From positions 181,929 to 226,180 of the forward strand of contig NZ_LUUB01000054.1 in NCBI RefSeq assembly GCF_001641635.1: a stretch of DNA of 44,252 bases, in the 5' to 3' direction. This stretch comes from Bradyrhizobium centrolobii (lineage in GTDB: Bacteria > Pseudomonadota > Alphaproteobacteria > Rhizobiales > Xanthobacteraceae). The first letter of the stretch is position 1. Each line of letters opens with the position of its first letter. Below the pieces are notes generated by a model, which saw only the letters and a list, made by a program, of their open reading frames with translations, was not told the origin of the DNA and did no database searches. This document shows, piece after piece, positions 8,878 through 17,601 of this stretch. The position numbers were made by a program, and so were the translations under genes.

Positions 8878-10593
8878 TTAGGTCTCACTACGGGTTTTCG
8901 GCAGCTCCGGAAAGTCCTCTTCCCGGAATTCGCGACCGCGCAAGGGATCGCAACGGTCGTCGTCGCGTTCGAGCCGGCGTAGCTGCACGCGGCGAATTTT
9001 TCCCGAGATCGTCTTCGGCAGCTCGGTGACGATCTCGATGCGGCGGATGCGCTTGAATGGCGCAAGGCGCGTATGCAGGTGTTGGAAGATCGACAGCGCC
9101 GTCTCCGGCGTCCGCTCCGCGCCCGAGGTCAGCAGGACGAACGCCTTGGGGATCGCAAGCCGGATCGGATCGGGGCTCGGCACCACGGCGGCCTCCGCAA
9201 CCAGGTCGTGCTCAAGCAGCACGCTTTCCAGCTCGAACGGGCTGATGCGGTAGTCCGAGGACTTGAAGACGTCGTCTGAGCGCCCGACGAAGGTGAGATA
9301 GCCCTCCTCGTCCGCGAACACGACGTCGCCGCTGCGATAGAGCGCGCCGTCCGCGCCCGACAATTTGCCGTCGTCGCCCTGATAGCCCTGCATCAGGCCG
9401 GCGGGACGGTCGGCGCCGAGCAGCAGCGTCACCTCGCCTTCCTTCGCCGGATGGCCGTCAGCGTCGCTGATCTGCACGCGATAGCCCGGCAGCGGCCGGC
9501 CCATCGAGCCGACCTTGACCTTCTGGCCGGGCGAATTGCCGGCGAGCGCGGCGGTCTCGGTCTGGCCGTAGCCGTCGCGGATGGTGAGGCCCCAGGCCGC
9601 CTGCACCCGGTCGATCACTTCAGGATTGAGCGGCTCGCCCGCGCCGCAGACCTCGCGCAAGGCGACCTTGAACGACGCCAGGTCCTCCTGGATGAACAGC
9701 CGCCACACCGTCGGCGGCGCGCACAGCGTAGTGACGCCACAGCGGCCGATGGTGGCGAGCAGGCTCTTGGCATCGAAGCGCGGCTGGTTGACCACGAACA
9801 CGGTTGCCCCGGCATTCCAGGGCGCGAAGAAGCAGCTCCAGGCGTGCTTGGCCCAACCGGGCGAGGAAATGTTGAGATGAACGTCGCCGGGCTTCAGCCC
9901 GATCCAGTACATGGTCGAGAGATGGCCGACGGGATAGCTGCGCTGGCTGTGCCGCACCAGCTTCGGCTTCGCCGTGGTGCCCGACGTGAAATAGAGCAGC
10001 ATCGGGTCGTCGGCCTGCGTCGGGCCGTCCGGGGCGAAACTCTCAGACGCTTTCACCGCTTCATCGTACGCAAGCCAGCCCTCGGAGGCGCCGACCACGA
10101 TGCGGACGAGATTTTCGGCGCCGAGCCCTGCGAACTTCATGACCTGGTCTTGCGCTGCGACCACCGCCCTCGCCTTGCCGCGATCGAGCCGGTCGCGGAG
10201 TTCATCGGCAGTGAGCAGCGTGGTGGCGGGGATCACGACGACGCCGAGCTTCATCGCTGCGAGCATGGTCTCCCAGAGCGGAACCACATTGCCGAGCAGC
10301 AGCAGGAGATGATCGCCGCGCTGCAGGCCCTGCGCGCGCAGGAAGTTCGCAATCTGGTTGGAGCGGCGCGACAGCGCCCCGAATGACAGTTTGGTCTGCC
10401 GGTCCTGTGCGGCATCGACAATCCAGAGCGCGGGGCGATCCTTGCTCTCCGCATTTGCCGCCAGCTCGGCGTCGAACCAGTCGAGCGCCCAGTTGAAGGG
10501 AACCGGATCAGGCCAGCGGAAGCCTTTGACCGCTGTCTCATAATCCGTGCGGTGTTGCAGAAGAAACGCGCGCGCTTCCTGAAATGTCGTCAT
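8878..10593 (-). CDS. Acyl-CoA synthetase (AMP-forming, medium/short-chain ACSM-like)
   Basis: 571 residues. The adenylation P-loop LLYFTSGTTAKPKLV is present, then YGQTE (DGYGQTETAA) and the hinge region YRSGDVVFADEEGYLTFVGRSDD. The C-terminal acylation lysine lies in PKTISGKIRR. The protein resembles medium-chain acyl-CoA synthetases that activate short, branched or aromatic acids with ATP and CoA. Translation probably starts at the ATG at 10593, which shares one base with the stop of the dehydrogenase upstream (TGATG). This coupling ties it to the valine pathway, so isobutyrate or a related branched acid is a plausible substrate (inference). Confidence 0.9.
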   Translation of the reverse strand: MTTFQEARAFLLQHRTDYETAVKGFRWPDPVPFNWALDWFDAELAANAESKDRPALWIVDAAQDRQTKLSFGALSRRSNQIANFLRAQGLQRGDHLLLLLGNVVPLWETMLAAMKLGVVVIPATTLLTADELRDRLDRGKARAVVAAQDQVMKFAGLGAENLVRIVVGASEGWLAYDEAVKASESFAPDGPTQADDPMLLYFTSGTTAKPKLVRHSQRSYPVGHLSTMYWIGLKPGDVHLNISSPGWAKHAWSCFFAPWNAGATVFVVNQPRFDAKSLLATIGRCGVTTLCAPPTVWRLFIQEDLASFKVALREVCGAGEPLNPEVIDRVQAAWGLTIRDGYGQTETAALAGNSPGQKVKVGSMGRPLPGYRVQISDADGHPAKEGEVTLLLGADRPAGLMQGYQGDDGKLSGADGALYRSGDVVFADEEGYLTFVGRSDDVFKSSDYRISPFELESVLLEHDLVAEAAVVPSPDPIRLAIPKAFVLLTSGAERTPETALSIFQHLHTRLAPFKRIRRIEIVTELPKTISGKIRRVQLRRLERDDDRCDPLRGREFREEDFPELPKTRSET

Positions 10594-11483
10594 CAAGTTT
10601 TCCCGGCCAGCCCCCTAACGTGCTTGATAATTCCGGAAAAATCCACCCCGCCGTGCCCGGCTGCATCGAAAGACTGATAGATCTCCTGCGCATGCTTGCC
10701 GAGCGGCGTCGCTGCGCCCGCGGCCTTCGCGGCGTCCTGCGCGAGCGTCAGGTCCTTCACCATCAACGCCGAGGCAAAACCCGGCTTGTAGTCGTTATTG
10801 GCCGGCGAGGTCGGCACCGGACCCGGCACCGGGCAATATGTCGTGAGCGACCAGCACTGGCCAGACGAGGTCGAGGCCACGTCGAACAGCGCCTGATGCG
10901 AAAGCCCGAGTTTCTCGGCGAGCGCAAAGGCCTCGCTGACCGCGATCATGGAAATGCCGAGGATCATGTTGTTGCAGATTTTTGCGGCCTGGCCTGCGCC
11001 GGCGCCGCCGCAGTGCACGATCTTCTTGCCCATCTTCTCCAGCACGGGCTTGGCTGTCGCGAACGCCTGCTCGTCGCCGCCGCACATGAAGGTGAGCGTC
11101 GCGCCCTTGGCGCCACCCGTGCCGCCGGAGACCGGCGCGTCGACCGACAGCACGCCGTGCTTGCTAGCCAGCGCATGCGCCTGCCGCGCGCTTTCGACGT
11201 CAATGGTGGAACTATCGATGATCAGCGCGCCCTTGGTCATCGCGGGAACGACGTCGTTCCAAACTCCGAGGACATGCTTGCCGGCCGGCAGCATGGTGAC
11301 GACGACATCGGCACCCTTCACGGCACCCGATGCGCTATCGGCGATGCTGGCGCCATCGGCCTTGGCCTGATTGCGGGATACTTCGACCAGGTCGAACGCA
11401 ACAACCTTGTGGCCGGCCTTGACCAGATTGGCCGCCATCGGGCCGCCCATATTGCCGAGACCGATGAATGCGATCGTGGCCAT
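10593..11483 (-). CDS. mmsB: 3-hydroxyisobutyrate dehydrogenase
   Basis: 296 residues of the beta-hydroxyacid dehydrogenase family. The NAD motif FIGLGNMGGPMAANL is at residues 6-20, the substrate-binding segment DAPVSGGTGGAKGATL at about 115-130, and the catalytic lysine is K168 in GQAAKICNN. It oxidises 3-hydroxyisobutyrate to methylmalonate semialdehyde, the substrate of the mmsA product in the same cluster. It starts 28 bases after the hydrolase stop and is coupled through TGATG to the downstream synthetase. Confidence 0.93.
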   Translation of the reverse strand: MATIAFIGLGNMGGPMAANLVKAGHKVVAFDLVEVSRNQAKADGASIADSASGAVKGADVVVTMLPAGKHVLGVWNDVVPAMTKGALIIDSSTIDVESARQAHALASKHGVLSVDAPVSGGTGGAKGATLTFMCGGDEQAFATAKPVLEKMGKKIVHCGGAGAGQAAKICNNMILGISMIAVSEAFALAEKLGLSHQALFDVASTSSGQCWSLTTYCPVPGPVPTSPANNDYKPGFASALMVKDLTLAQDAAKAAGAATPLGKHAQEIYQSFDAAGHGGVDFSGIIKHVRGLAGKT

Positions 11484-11511
11484 CTTCGTTTCCTCCGCTT
11501 GAACGTCGTTG

Positions 11512-12582
11512 TTAGTTGAATTTGAGCTCGTCGGCGCCGATCTCGGCGAAATACGGCGCCACCATCTCCGGCGTCACGTCCTCGATCTTCGACGGCGACC
11601 AGGTCGGGTTGCGGTCCTTGTCGATCACGGCGGCGCGCACGCCCTCGCGGAAATCATCGCTGCGGAAGACCTCCAGCGCCGCGCGATATTCACGCACCAG
11701 GCACTCCTCCAGGCTCGACGCCTTGCGTGCGAGCCGCAGCAACTTGAGCGTCACCACCATGCCGCGCGGCGATTTCTCGCCAAGCGTCTTCAGCGTCGCT
11801 ATCGCAAACTCCGAGCCGTCGCGCTTGAGCGCGGCCACGATGTCCTCCATGCGGTCGAAGCCAAACAGCGCGTCGATCGTCGCCTGCTTCGCGGCCACGG
11901 GGCCGGCGGTCTCGCCGGTCGCAAAGCTCTCGATGAGCTTGCTGATCTCGGCCGCGGTCACCCCGGAGCGAACTTTCGTCAGCGCCTCGCGCAGCGCCGG
12001 CAGCTTCGCGGCGGGGACCACAGCATCGGCGAACTTCGCATTGATCGCGTCCGGCCCGTTCATGATCTGGCCGGTCAGGCCGAAATATGTGCCGATCTCG
12101 CCGGGCGAGTGCGACAACAGATAGGTGCCACCGACATCGGGGAAGAAGCCGAGACCGACCTCCGGCATCGCAAGCTTGGTGCGATCAGTCACGACGCGAT
12201 GGCTGGCATGCGCGGAGAGCCCGACGCCGCCGCCCATCACGATGCCGTCCATGAAGGCGACGTACGGCTTTGGAAATTTCTTGATCCTGGCATTGAGGAT
12301 GTACTCCTCGCGCCACAGGATCTTGCCGAGATCGCCATTGACCTTCGAGCTTTCCCAGAGTGCGCGGATATCGCCGCCGGCGCACAAGCCGCGCTCGCCG
12401 GCACCTTCCAGCAGGATCACGGCAACGGCAGGATCGGCCTCGAAGCGATCGAGCGCCTTGTCGATGTCACGAAACATCTCCAGCGTGACGGCGTTGATCG
12501 CCTTGGGGCGGTTGAGCCGGATCACACCGGCCGAACCTTCGACCCGCGCGACCAGATCGCCCTCTTCCACCACGACCGTCAT
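11512..12582 (-). CDS. 3-hydroxyisobutyryl-CoA hydrolase (HIBCH)
   Basis: 356 residues, longer than a plain enoyl-CoA hydratase and the usual length for HIBCH. The crotonase core is clear: INAVTLEMF, ERGLCAGGDIRAL, DGIVMGGGVGLSAHASHR and AMPEVGLGFFPDVGGTYLLS, the last being typical of HIBCH. It releases 3-hydroxyisobutyrate from its CoA ester, the step between the acyl-CoA dehydrogenase and mmsB. The ATG at 12582 is preferred over the GTG one codon upstream. It forms a TGATG overlap with the dehydrogenase stop. Confidence 0.92.
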   Translation of the reverse strand: MTVVVEEGDLVARVEGSAGVIRLNRPKAINAVTLEMFRDIDKALDRFEADPAVAVILLEGAGERGLCAGGDIRALWESSKVNGDLGKILWREEYILNARIKKFPKPYVAFMDGIVMGGGVGLSAHASHRVVTDRTKLAMPEVGLGFFPDVGGTYLLSHSPGEIGTYFGLTGQIMNGPDAINAKFADAVVPAAKLPALREALTKVRSGVTAAEISKLIESFATGETAGPVAAKQATIDALFGFDRMEDIVAALKRDGSEFAIATLKTLGEKSPRGMVVTLKLLRLARKASSLEECLVREYRAALEVFRSDDFREGVRAAVIDKDRNPTWSPSKIEDVTPEMVAPYFAEIGADELKFN

Positions 12583-13727
12583 CACGCGCCCTCGATCAGT
12601 TTGCGCGCCACGATGAGCCGCATGATTTCATTGGTGCCTTCGAGGATCTGGTGCACGCGCAGGTCGCGCACGATCTTCTCGATGCCGTATTCGCTGAGGT
12701 AGCCGTAGCCGCCGTGAAGCTGCAGCGCGTGGTTGGCCACCTCGAAGCCGATATCGGTGCCGAAGCGCTTTGCCATCGCGCAGAGCATGGTGGCATCGGG
12801 ATCCTTGCGATCGAGCGCAGCGGCTGCGCGCCACAGGAAGGTGCGCGCGGCTTCCAACTCGATCGCCATGTCGGCGAGGCGGAATTGCAGCGCCTGGAAT
12901 TCGTCGAGCCGCTTGCCGAAGGCCTTGCGCTCTTTCATGTAATTGCGCGCCTTGTCGAGGGCGGCTTGCGCGCCGCCGAGCGAGCACGCGGTGATGTTGA
13001 GGCGGCCGCCGTCGAGGCCGGCCATCGCGATCTTGAAGCCGACGCCCTCTTCGCTGAGACGATTGGCGACCGGCACGCGCGCGTTCTCGAACATCACCGC
13101 GCGGGTCGGCTGCGCGTTCCAGCCCATCTTGCGCTCGTTCGCGCCGAAGGAAACACCAGGCGTCTTGCCGTCGATCACCAGGGTCGAGATGCCGCCGGGG
13201 CCCTCGCCACCGGTCCGCACCATCGCGACGAGAACATCGGTGCCGCCGGCACCCGAGATGAACTGCTTCTGGCCGTTGAGAACGTAGTGATCATCGTCGC
13301 GCACGGCGCGAGTACGGAGCGCTGCCGCGTCCGAGCCTGCGCCCGGCTCGGTCAGGCAGTAGCTCGCGATCAGCTCCATCGTGCAGAGCTTTGGCAACCA
13401 CTTCTGGCGCTGGGTGTCGCTGCCGTAGGCATCGATCATCCAGGACGCCATGTTGTGGATGGAGATGAAGGCCGAGGTGGTCGGGCAGCCCGTCGCAAGC
13501 GCCTCGAAGATCAGCGCCGCGTCGAACCGCGTCATCGCGGAACCGCCGACATCGTCGCGGATGTAGATGCCGCCCATGCCGAGCGTGGCGGCCTCGCGCA
13601 TCACCTCAACGGGGAAATGCTTCTCCTCGTCCCAGCGCAGCGCATGCGGCGCGATCTTTTCCGCCGCAAACGCCAGCGCCATGTCGCGAACCGCGATCTG
13701 ATCCTCGTTCAGAGCGAACTGCATCAT
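12582..13727 (-). CDS. Isobutyryl-CoA dehydrogenase (acyl-CoA dehydrogenase, ACAD8-like)
   Basis: 381 residues, full-length acyl-CoA dehydrogenase. Signatures include SYCLTEPGAGSDAAAL for FAD binding and VHQILEGTNEIMRLIVAR at the C-terminus, where E363 is the likely catalytic base. In this operon, between mmsA and HIBCH, the natural substrate is isobutyryl-CoA, giving methacrylyl-CoA with electrons passed to ETF. No dedicated methacrylyl-CoA hydratase lies beside it; a general enoyl-CoA hydratase, such as that at 17747, could serve. The start at 13727 (ATG ATG) follows a GAGG ribosome-binding site, 19 bases after the mmsA stop. Confidence 0.9.
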   Translation of the reverse strand: MMQFALNEDQIAVRDMALAFAAEKIAPHALRWDEEKHFPVEVMREAATLGMGGIYIRDDVGGSAMTRFDAALIFEALATGCPTTSAFISIHNMASWMIDAYGSDTQRQKWLPKLCTMELIASYCLTEPGAGSDAAALRTRAVRDDDHYVLNGQKQFISGAGGTDVLVAMVRTGGEGPGGISTLVIDGKTPGVSFGANERKMGWNAQPTRAVMFENARVPVANRLSEEGVGFKIAMAGLDGGRLNITACSLGGAQAALDKARNYMKERKAFGKRLDEFQALQFRLADMAIELEAARTFLWRAAAALDRKDPDATMLCAMAKRFGTDIGFEVANHALQLHGGYGYLSEYGIEKIVRDLRVHQILEGTNEIMRLIVARKLIEGA

Positions 13728-13746
13728 GGCCTCGCTCTCACGAGAA

Positions 13747-15243
13747 TTACTTCATCGTCGGGATCGAGAACTCCGCGCCCTCCTTGACGCCAGACGGCCA
13801 GCGCGAGGTTACCGTCTTGGTCTTGGTGTAGAAGCGGATCGAGTCCGGACCGTGCTGGTTGAGATCACCGAAGCCCGACTTCTTCCAGCCGCCGAAGGTG
13901 TAATAGGCGATCGGCACCGGGATCGGCACATTGATGCCGACCATGCCGACATTCACCTTGGCCGCGAAGTCGCGTGCGGCGTCGCCGTCGCGGGTGAAGA
14001 TGGCAACGCCGTTGCCGTAGTCATGGTCCGACGGCAGCGCCAGCGCTTCCTTGTAGTCGTGCGCGCGCACGACCGAGAGCACCGGGCCAAAGATCTCTTC
14101 CTTGTAGATCCGCATGTCCTTGGTGACGTTGTCGAACAGCGAACCGCCGAGATAAAAACCCTTCTCGTAGCCCTGCATCTTGAAGCCGCGGCCGTCGACA
14201 GCGAGCGTCGCGCCTTCCTTGATGCCGATGTCGATATAGCTCTTGACCTTCTCGACGGCCTCGCGTGTCACCAGCGGACCGTAGTCGGCCGACGGATCGA
14301 TCGAGGTGCCGATCTTGAGGCTTTCGACGCGCGGGATCAGCTTTTCCATCAGACGGTCGGCGGTGGTCTTGCCGACGGGAACGGCGACCGAGACGGCCAT
14401 GCAGCGCTCGCCGCCCGAGCCGTAGCCCGCGCCGATCAGCGCATCGACCGTCTGGTCCATGTCGGCGTCGGGCATCACGATGGCGTGGTTCTTGGCGCCG
14501 CCAAAGCACTGGCAGCGCTTACCGGTCTGCGCGGCGCGGGAGTAGATGTATTCGGCGATCGCGGTGGAGCCGACGAAGCCGATGGCCTTGATATGGGGAT
14601 CGTCGAGGATGGCGTCGACCGCCTCCTTGTCGCCGTTGACGACGTTGAGGATGCCGGCCGGCAGGCCCGCCTCGATCATCAGCTCGGCAAGCTTCATCGG
14701 CACGCCGGGATCGCGCTCGGACGGCTTGAGGATGAAGGCGTTGCCGCAGGCGATCGCGGGCGCGAACTTCCACATCGGGATCATCGCCGGGAAATTGAAC
14801 GGCGTGATGCCGGCGACGACGCCGAGCGGCTGGCGCAGGGAGTAGATATCGATGCCGGGGCCGGCGCCTTCGGTGTATTCGCCCTTCATCAGGTGCGGAA
14901 TGCCGCAGGCGAACTCGACCACCTCGAGGCCGCGCTGGATGTCGCCCTTGGCGTCGGGAACGGTCTTGCCGTGCTCGCGGGCGAGCAGCTCGGCGAGCTT
15001 GTCGTAGTCGCGCTGCACCAGCTCGAGAAACTTCATCATGATGCGGGCGCGGCGCTGCGGATTGGTCGCGGCCCACTCCGGCTGCGCGGCACGTGCGTTC
15101 TCGACGGCGGCGCGGACTTCGGCTTTCGACGCCAGCGCCACCTTGGCCTGGACGTCACCGGTCATCGGCTCGAAGACGTCGGCGGTGCGGCCCGACGTGC
15201 CCTTCACTTCCTTGCCACCGATGAAATGTCCGACTGCGCGCAT
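13747..15243 (-). CDS. mmsA: Methylmalonate-semialdehyde dehydrogenase (CoA-acylating)
   Basis: 498 residues of the aldehyde dehydrogenase superfamily. TPFNFPAMIPMW (N149) and the nucleophile C281 in GSGGERCMAVSVAV are present. CFGGAKNHAIVMPDADMD has Asn where most aldehyde dehydrogenases have the general-base Glu, a hallmark of the MMSDH group. It converts methylmalonate semialdehyde to propionyl-CoA with NAD and CoA. It is first in the minus-strand cluster, with a strong GGGAGG ribosome-binding site before the ATG at 15243, and diverges from the LysR gene. Confidence 0.95.
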   Translation of the reverse strand: MRAVGHFIGGKEVKGTSGRTADVFEPMTGDVQAKVALASKAEVRAAVENARAAQPEWAATNPQRRARIMMKFLELVQRDYDKLAELLAREHGKTVPDAKGDIQRGLEVVEFACGIPHLMKGEYTEGAGPGIDIYSLRQPLGVVAGITPFNFPAMIPMWKFAPAIACGNAFILKPSERDPGVPMKLAELMIEAGLPAGILNVVNGDKEAVDAILDDPHIKAIGFVGSTAIAEYIYSRAAQTGKRCQCFGGAKNHAIVMPDADMDQTVDALIGAGYGSGGERCMAVSVAVPVGKTTADRLMEKLIPRVESLKIGTSIDPSADYGPLVTREAVEKVKSYIDIGIKEGATLAVDGRGFKMQGYEKGFYLGGSLFDNVTKDMRIYKEEIFGPVLSVVRAHDYKEALALPSDHDYGNGVAIFTRDGDAARDFAAKVNVGMVGINVPIPVPIAYYTFGGWKKSGFGDLNQHGPDSIRFYTKTKTVTSRWPSGVKEGAEFSIPTMK

Positions 15244-15274
15244 GAATACCTCCCAGGGAACGGGTTAGATCGCT

Positions 15275-15309
15275 TTGACAAATCCTATTGACCTGCATTT
15301 TATAGGATT
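15275..15309. promoter_or_regulatory. LysR/mmsA intergenic promoter with inverted repeat
   Basis: On the plus strand TTGACA (15275-15280) is followed after 18 bases by TTTATA (15299-15304), a plausible sigma-70 promoter for the LysR gene. An exact inverted repeat, AATCCTAT (15281-15288) and ATAGGATT (15302-15309), with a 13-bp spacer overlies the spacer and the -10. This matches the T-N11-A type of LysR site and suggests autoregulation together with control of mmsA. Binding has not been shown. Confidence 0.55.
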
Positions 15310-15343
15310 CAAGTCTGAGATATTGCACCATAGATGTGCGAAA

Positions 15344-16252
15344 ATGCTGGATCAAGGCTCGATCGATTGGGACGACTTCCGCTTCGTGCTGGCCATCGTG
15401 CGCGGCGGCTCGGTTTCGGCTGCGGCCAAGCAGCTCGGCGTCGACCATGCCACGGTGATCCGCCGCGTCGACCGGCTGGAAAGGCACCTCTCGGCCAAGC
15501 TGTTTGACCGGCGCAAGACTGGCTACCTGCTCACCGAGGCCGGCCAGCGTGTCGCCGACAGCGCCGAGGCGATGGAATCCACCATCGTTGCCAACCAGGA
15601 GCAGGTCGGTGGCTCGGTCGCGCGGCTGACGGGCACGGTGCGGATCGGCGCTCCCGACGGCTTCGGCACCGCCTTCCTGGCGCCGCGGCTCGCGCCCTTT
15701 GCTGACCGTTATCCCGATCTGGATTTGCAACTTGTGGCCACGGCGCGGCTGTTCAGCCTCTCCAAGCGCGAGGCCGATATCGCAATCAGCCTGACCATGC
15801 CGAACGAGGGCCGGATCGTCGGCCGCAAGCTGCTGGACTACCGCCTCGGGCTTTATGCCGCACCGGCCTATCTCGACCGTCACCCTAAAATCACCTCGCG
15901 CGAGACGCTGCCGCAGCACCGCTTCGTCGGCTATATCGAGGAACTGCTGTTCACGCCGGAGCTGGACTATCTGCCGCAGGTGGCGCCGCGCCTATCGGCG
16001 CGCTTCCGCAGCGCCAACCTGATCGCACAGCTCAACGCCACGCTCGCCGGCTTCGGCATTGCCGTGCTGCCGCACTTCATGGCGAACTACTATCCGCAGC
16101 TCATCCCGGTGCTCCCGGACGAGGTCTCGATCACCCGCACCTTCTGGATGCTGATGCACGCCGACAGCAAAGATCTCGCGCGCATCCGCGCGGTGGCGGA
16201 TTACATCGGCGAGATCGTGGAGCGCGAGCGCGCGCTGTTCGCGGGGCGGTGA
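15344..16252 (+). CDS. LysR family transcriptional regulator, divergent to mmsA
   Basis: 302 residues from the ATG at 15344. The longer open frame from 15275 would start inside the probable promoter. The helix-turn-helix is at about residues 10-60 (GGSVSAAAKQLGVDHATVIRRVDRLE), then a substrate-binding domain. Position and the operator-like inverted repeat make it the likely regulator of the valine catabolic genes. The classical Pseudomonas mmsR is an AraC-type protein, so this would be a different regulator type for the same pathway. Confidence 0.87.
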   Translation: MLDQGSIDWDDFRFVLAIVRGGSVSAAAKQLGVDHATVIRRVDRLERHLSAKLFDRRKTGYLLTEAGQRVADSAEAMESTIVANQEQVGGSVARLTGTVRIGAPDGFGTAFLAPRLAPFADRYPDLDLQLVATARLFSLSKREADIAISLTMPNEGRIVGRKLLDYRLGLYAAPAYLDRHPKITSRETLPQHRFVGYIEELLFTPELDYLPQVAPRLSARFRSANLIAQLNATLAGFGIAVLPHFMANYYPQLIPVLPDEVSITRTFWMLMHADSKDLARIRAVADYIGEIVERERALFAGR

Positions 16253-16262
16253 GGCCGCGGGC

Positions 16263-16352
16263 GTAGGGTGGGTTAGCGAAGCGTAACCCACCTCTTTACT
16301 TTCCACGCGAAGAGAGGAGTGGTGAGTTACGCCTTCGGCTCACCCACCCTAC
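16263..16352. repeat. Palindromic repeat with GTAGGGTGGGT ends
   Basis: GTAGGGTGGGT at 16263-16273 pairs with ACCCACCCTAC at 16342-16352. The left arm also forms its own hairpin (TGGGTTA...TAACCCA), and GAGTTACGCC...GGCTCACC stands in the right arm. It lies between the convergent LysR and TetR genes. The layout is that of a dispersed intergenic repeat. Confidence 0.65.
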
Positions 16353-16363
16353 GGCATCTCGCT

Positions 16364-16990
16364 CTAATTCTGCTTCTCGCGCGGCTTCTTCGCCGCGGTC
16401 GGCTTCGCCGGCTCTCGGCGGGCGTCGAGGGCGCTGTCCTTGCCCGCCTTCAACACCTCGTCCGACAGCTCGCTGGAACCGGCGATGCGCGCCAGCAGCA
16501 TGGTGCCGGCCATGGTCGCCAGCGTCGCGATCGCCTGCTTGCGCGCGGCCTTGCGCGGCATGTTGGGGATGAAGTCGGTCATCATCTCGATCATCTCGTC
16601 GAGCTTGCCTGCGAAGGCCTTTCGCGTCTTCGGGCTCTCGCGGGCGATCTCGGCCCCGAGTGAGGGGATCGAACAACCATGGCCGGGATTGTCACGGTGA
16701 AGCGTCGAGAGATAGGCGTCCGCGATCAGCGCCAGCCGCTTCTCCGGAGAGGCCTCATCGGTGATCTTGCGCCAGTGCTCCATCGAGCGGTCCATGGCGT
16801 AGGCGAAGGCCTCGATCACCAGCGCCTCGCGGGAGTCGAAATGCGCATAGAAGCCGCCATGGGTCAGGCCGGCCTCCTTCATGAGGTCGGCGACGCCGAC
16901 GCCATGGGCGCCCTTTTCGCGCAGCCGAACGGAGGCCTTCCTCACGATCCGGTCGTGGGTTTCCTGCTTGTGTTCCCGGGAATAGCGCAT
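16364..16990 (-). CDS. TetR/AcrR family transcriptional regulator
   Basis: 208 residues. The N-terminal helix-turn-helix spans residues about 8-55 (KGAHGVGVADLMKEAGLTHGGFYAHFDSRE). The effector domain carries GHGCSIPSLGAEIAR, where a conserved cysteine sits before helix 6, and the protein ends in a Lys/Pro-rich tail. It lies 58 bases downstream of the PaaI thioesterase on the same strand, so it is probably the second gene of that operon. It is a candidate repressor of the thioesterase and the divergent enoyl-CoA hydratase. An acyl-CoA ligand would fit the neighbours but is inference. Confidence 0.88.
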   Translation of the reverse strand: MRYSREHKQETHDRIVRKASVRLREKGAHGVGVADLMKEAGLTHGGFYAHFDSREALVIEAFAYAMDRSMEHWRKITDEASPEKRLALIADAYLSTLHRDNPGHGCSIPSLGAEIARESPKTRKAFAGKLDEMIEMMTDFIPNMPRKAARKQAIATLATMAGTMLLARIAGSSELSDEVLKAGKDSALDARREPAKPTAAKKPREKQN

Positions 16991-16999
16991 GCGGATCTC

Positions 17000-17023
17000 A
17001 TTGGATGTCGGAAATCATCTAAT
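17000..17023. promoter_or_regulatory. Imperfect palindrome upstream of the TetR gene
   Basis: ATTGGATG (17000-17007) and CATCTAAT (17016-17023) match at 7 of 8 positions across an 8-base spacer, 10 bases before the TetR start. It is a candidate autoregulatory operator. Confidence 0.35.
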
Positions 17024-17048
17024 AGCACGGGAATCGGCAGACGGCGCA

Positions 17049-17588
17049 TTAATTCGCAGTAAAATTATTGCCGATCATTGAAAAGGTTGCGGTGGCGTGC
17101 ACCGCCAACGCTCCCTTGCCGTCGCGCACGAAGCCTTCCGTGTAGCTGGTCTGGCGTCCCAGCTTGATAACTTTACCTTCGGCCGAGATCAATCCCGAGC
17201 GAACCGAGAGCGGACGCAGGAAGGCCAGCTTCAGATCGAGCGTGACCGACCCCTGCCCGGCCTCGAGCCGGGTCGAAACGGCACACCCCATGGCCGTATC
17301 GAGCAGCGCCGCGGCGGTCGCGCCGTGGAGGAGGCCGATGGTATTTTCGAGGTCCTCGCGCGGCTCCAGTTCCATCACGATCCGCCCCGGCTCGACCACG
17401 GCCATGGTGAAGCCGATCAACTTTGCGAAGGGCGGCGGCGGCAGGCGGCCGTCGCGAATGCCGAGCATGGCGTCCATCCCCGAAAGCGCCATGGCCGCCT
17501 TCGTAACGGGCGCCGGCGCCTGCCAGTCCACCACGCGCTCGCGCCGGCGAGCGGGTGAAAACAGGTCGAGCCGATCGGTGTCGCTCAT
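17049..17588 (-). CDS. PaaI-type acyl-CoA thioesterase (hot-dog fold)
   Basis: 179 residues. A non-conserved basic N-terminus of about 45 residues precedes a hot-dog domain with the PaaI/YbgC-like signature GLLHGATAAALLDTAMGCAVSTRL. The family hydrolyses acyl-CoA or aryl-CoA thioesters to free CoA. It lies divergent to an enoyl-CoA hydratase across a 158-base gap holding a perfect palindrome, and upstream of the TetR gene in the same orientation. Confidence 0.85.
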   Translation of the reverse strand: MSDTDRLDLFSPARRRERVVDWQAPAPVTKAAMALSGMDAMLGIRDGRLPPPPFAKLIGFTMAVVEPGRIVMELEPREDLENTIGLLHGATAAALLDTAMGCAVSTRLEAGQGSVTLDLKLAFLRPLSVRSGLISAEGKVIKLGRQTSYTEGFVRDGKGALAVHATATFSMIGNNFTAN

Positions 17589-17601
17589 GGGCCACCTCTT
17601 T

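Noticed and set aside
13726..15291. A 521-codon open frame on the plus strand opposite mmsA
   Set aside because: It mirrors the third-position GC bias of mmsA on the other strand and reads as Arg/Asp/His-rich text without any domain; mmsA is unambiguous.
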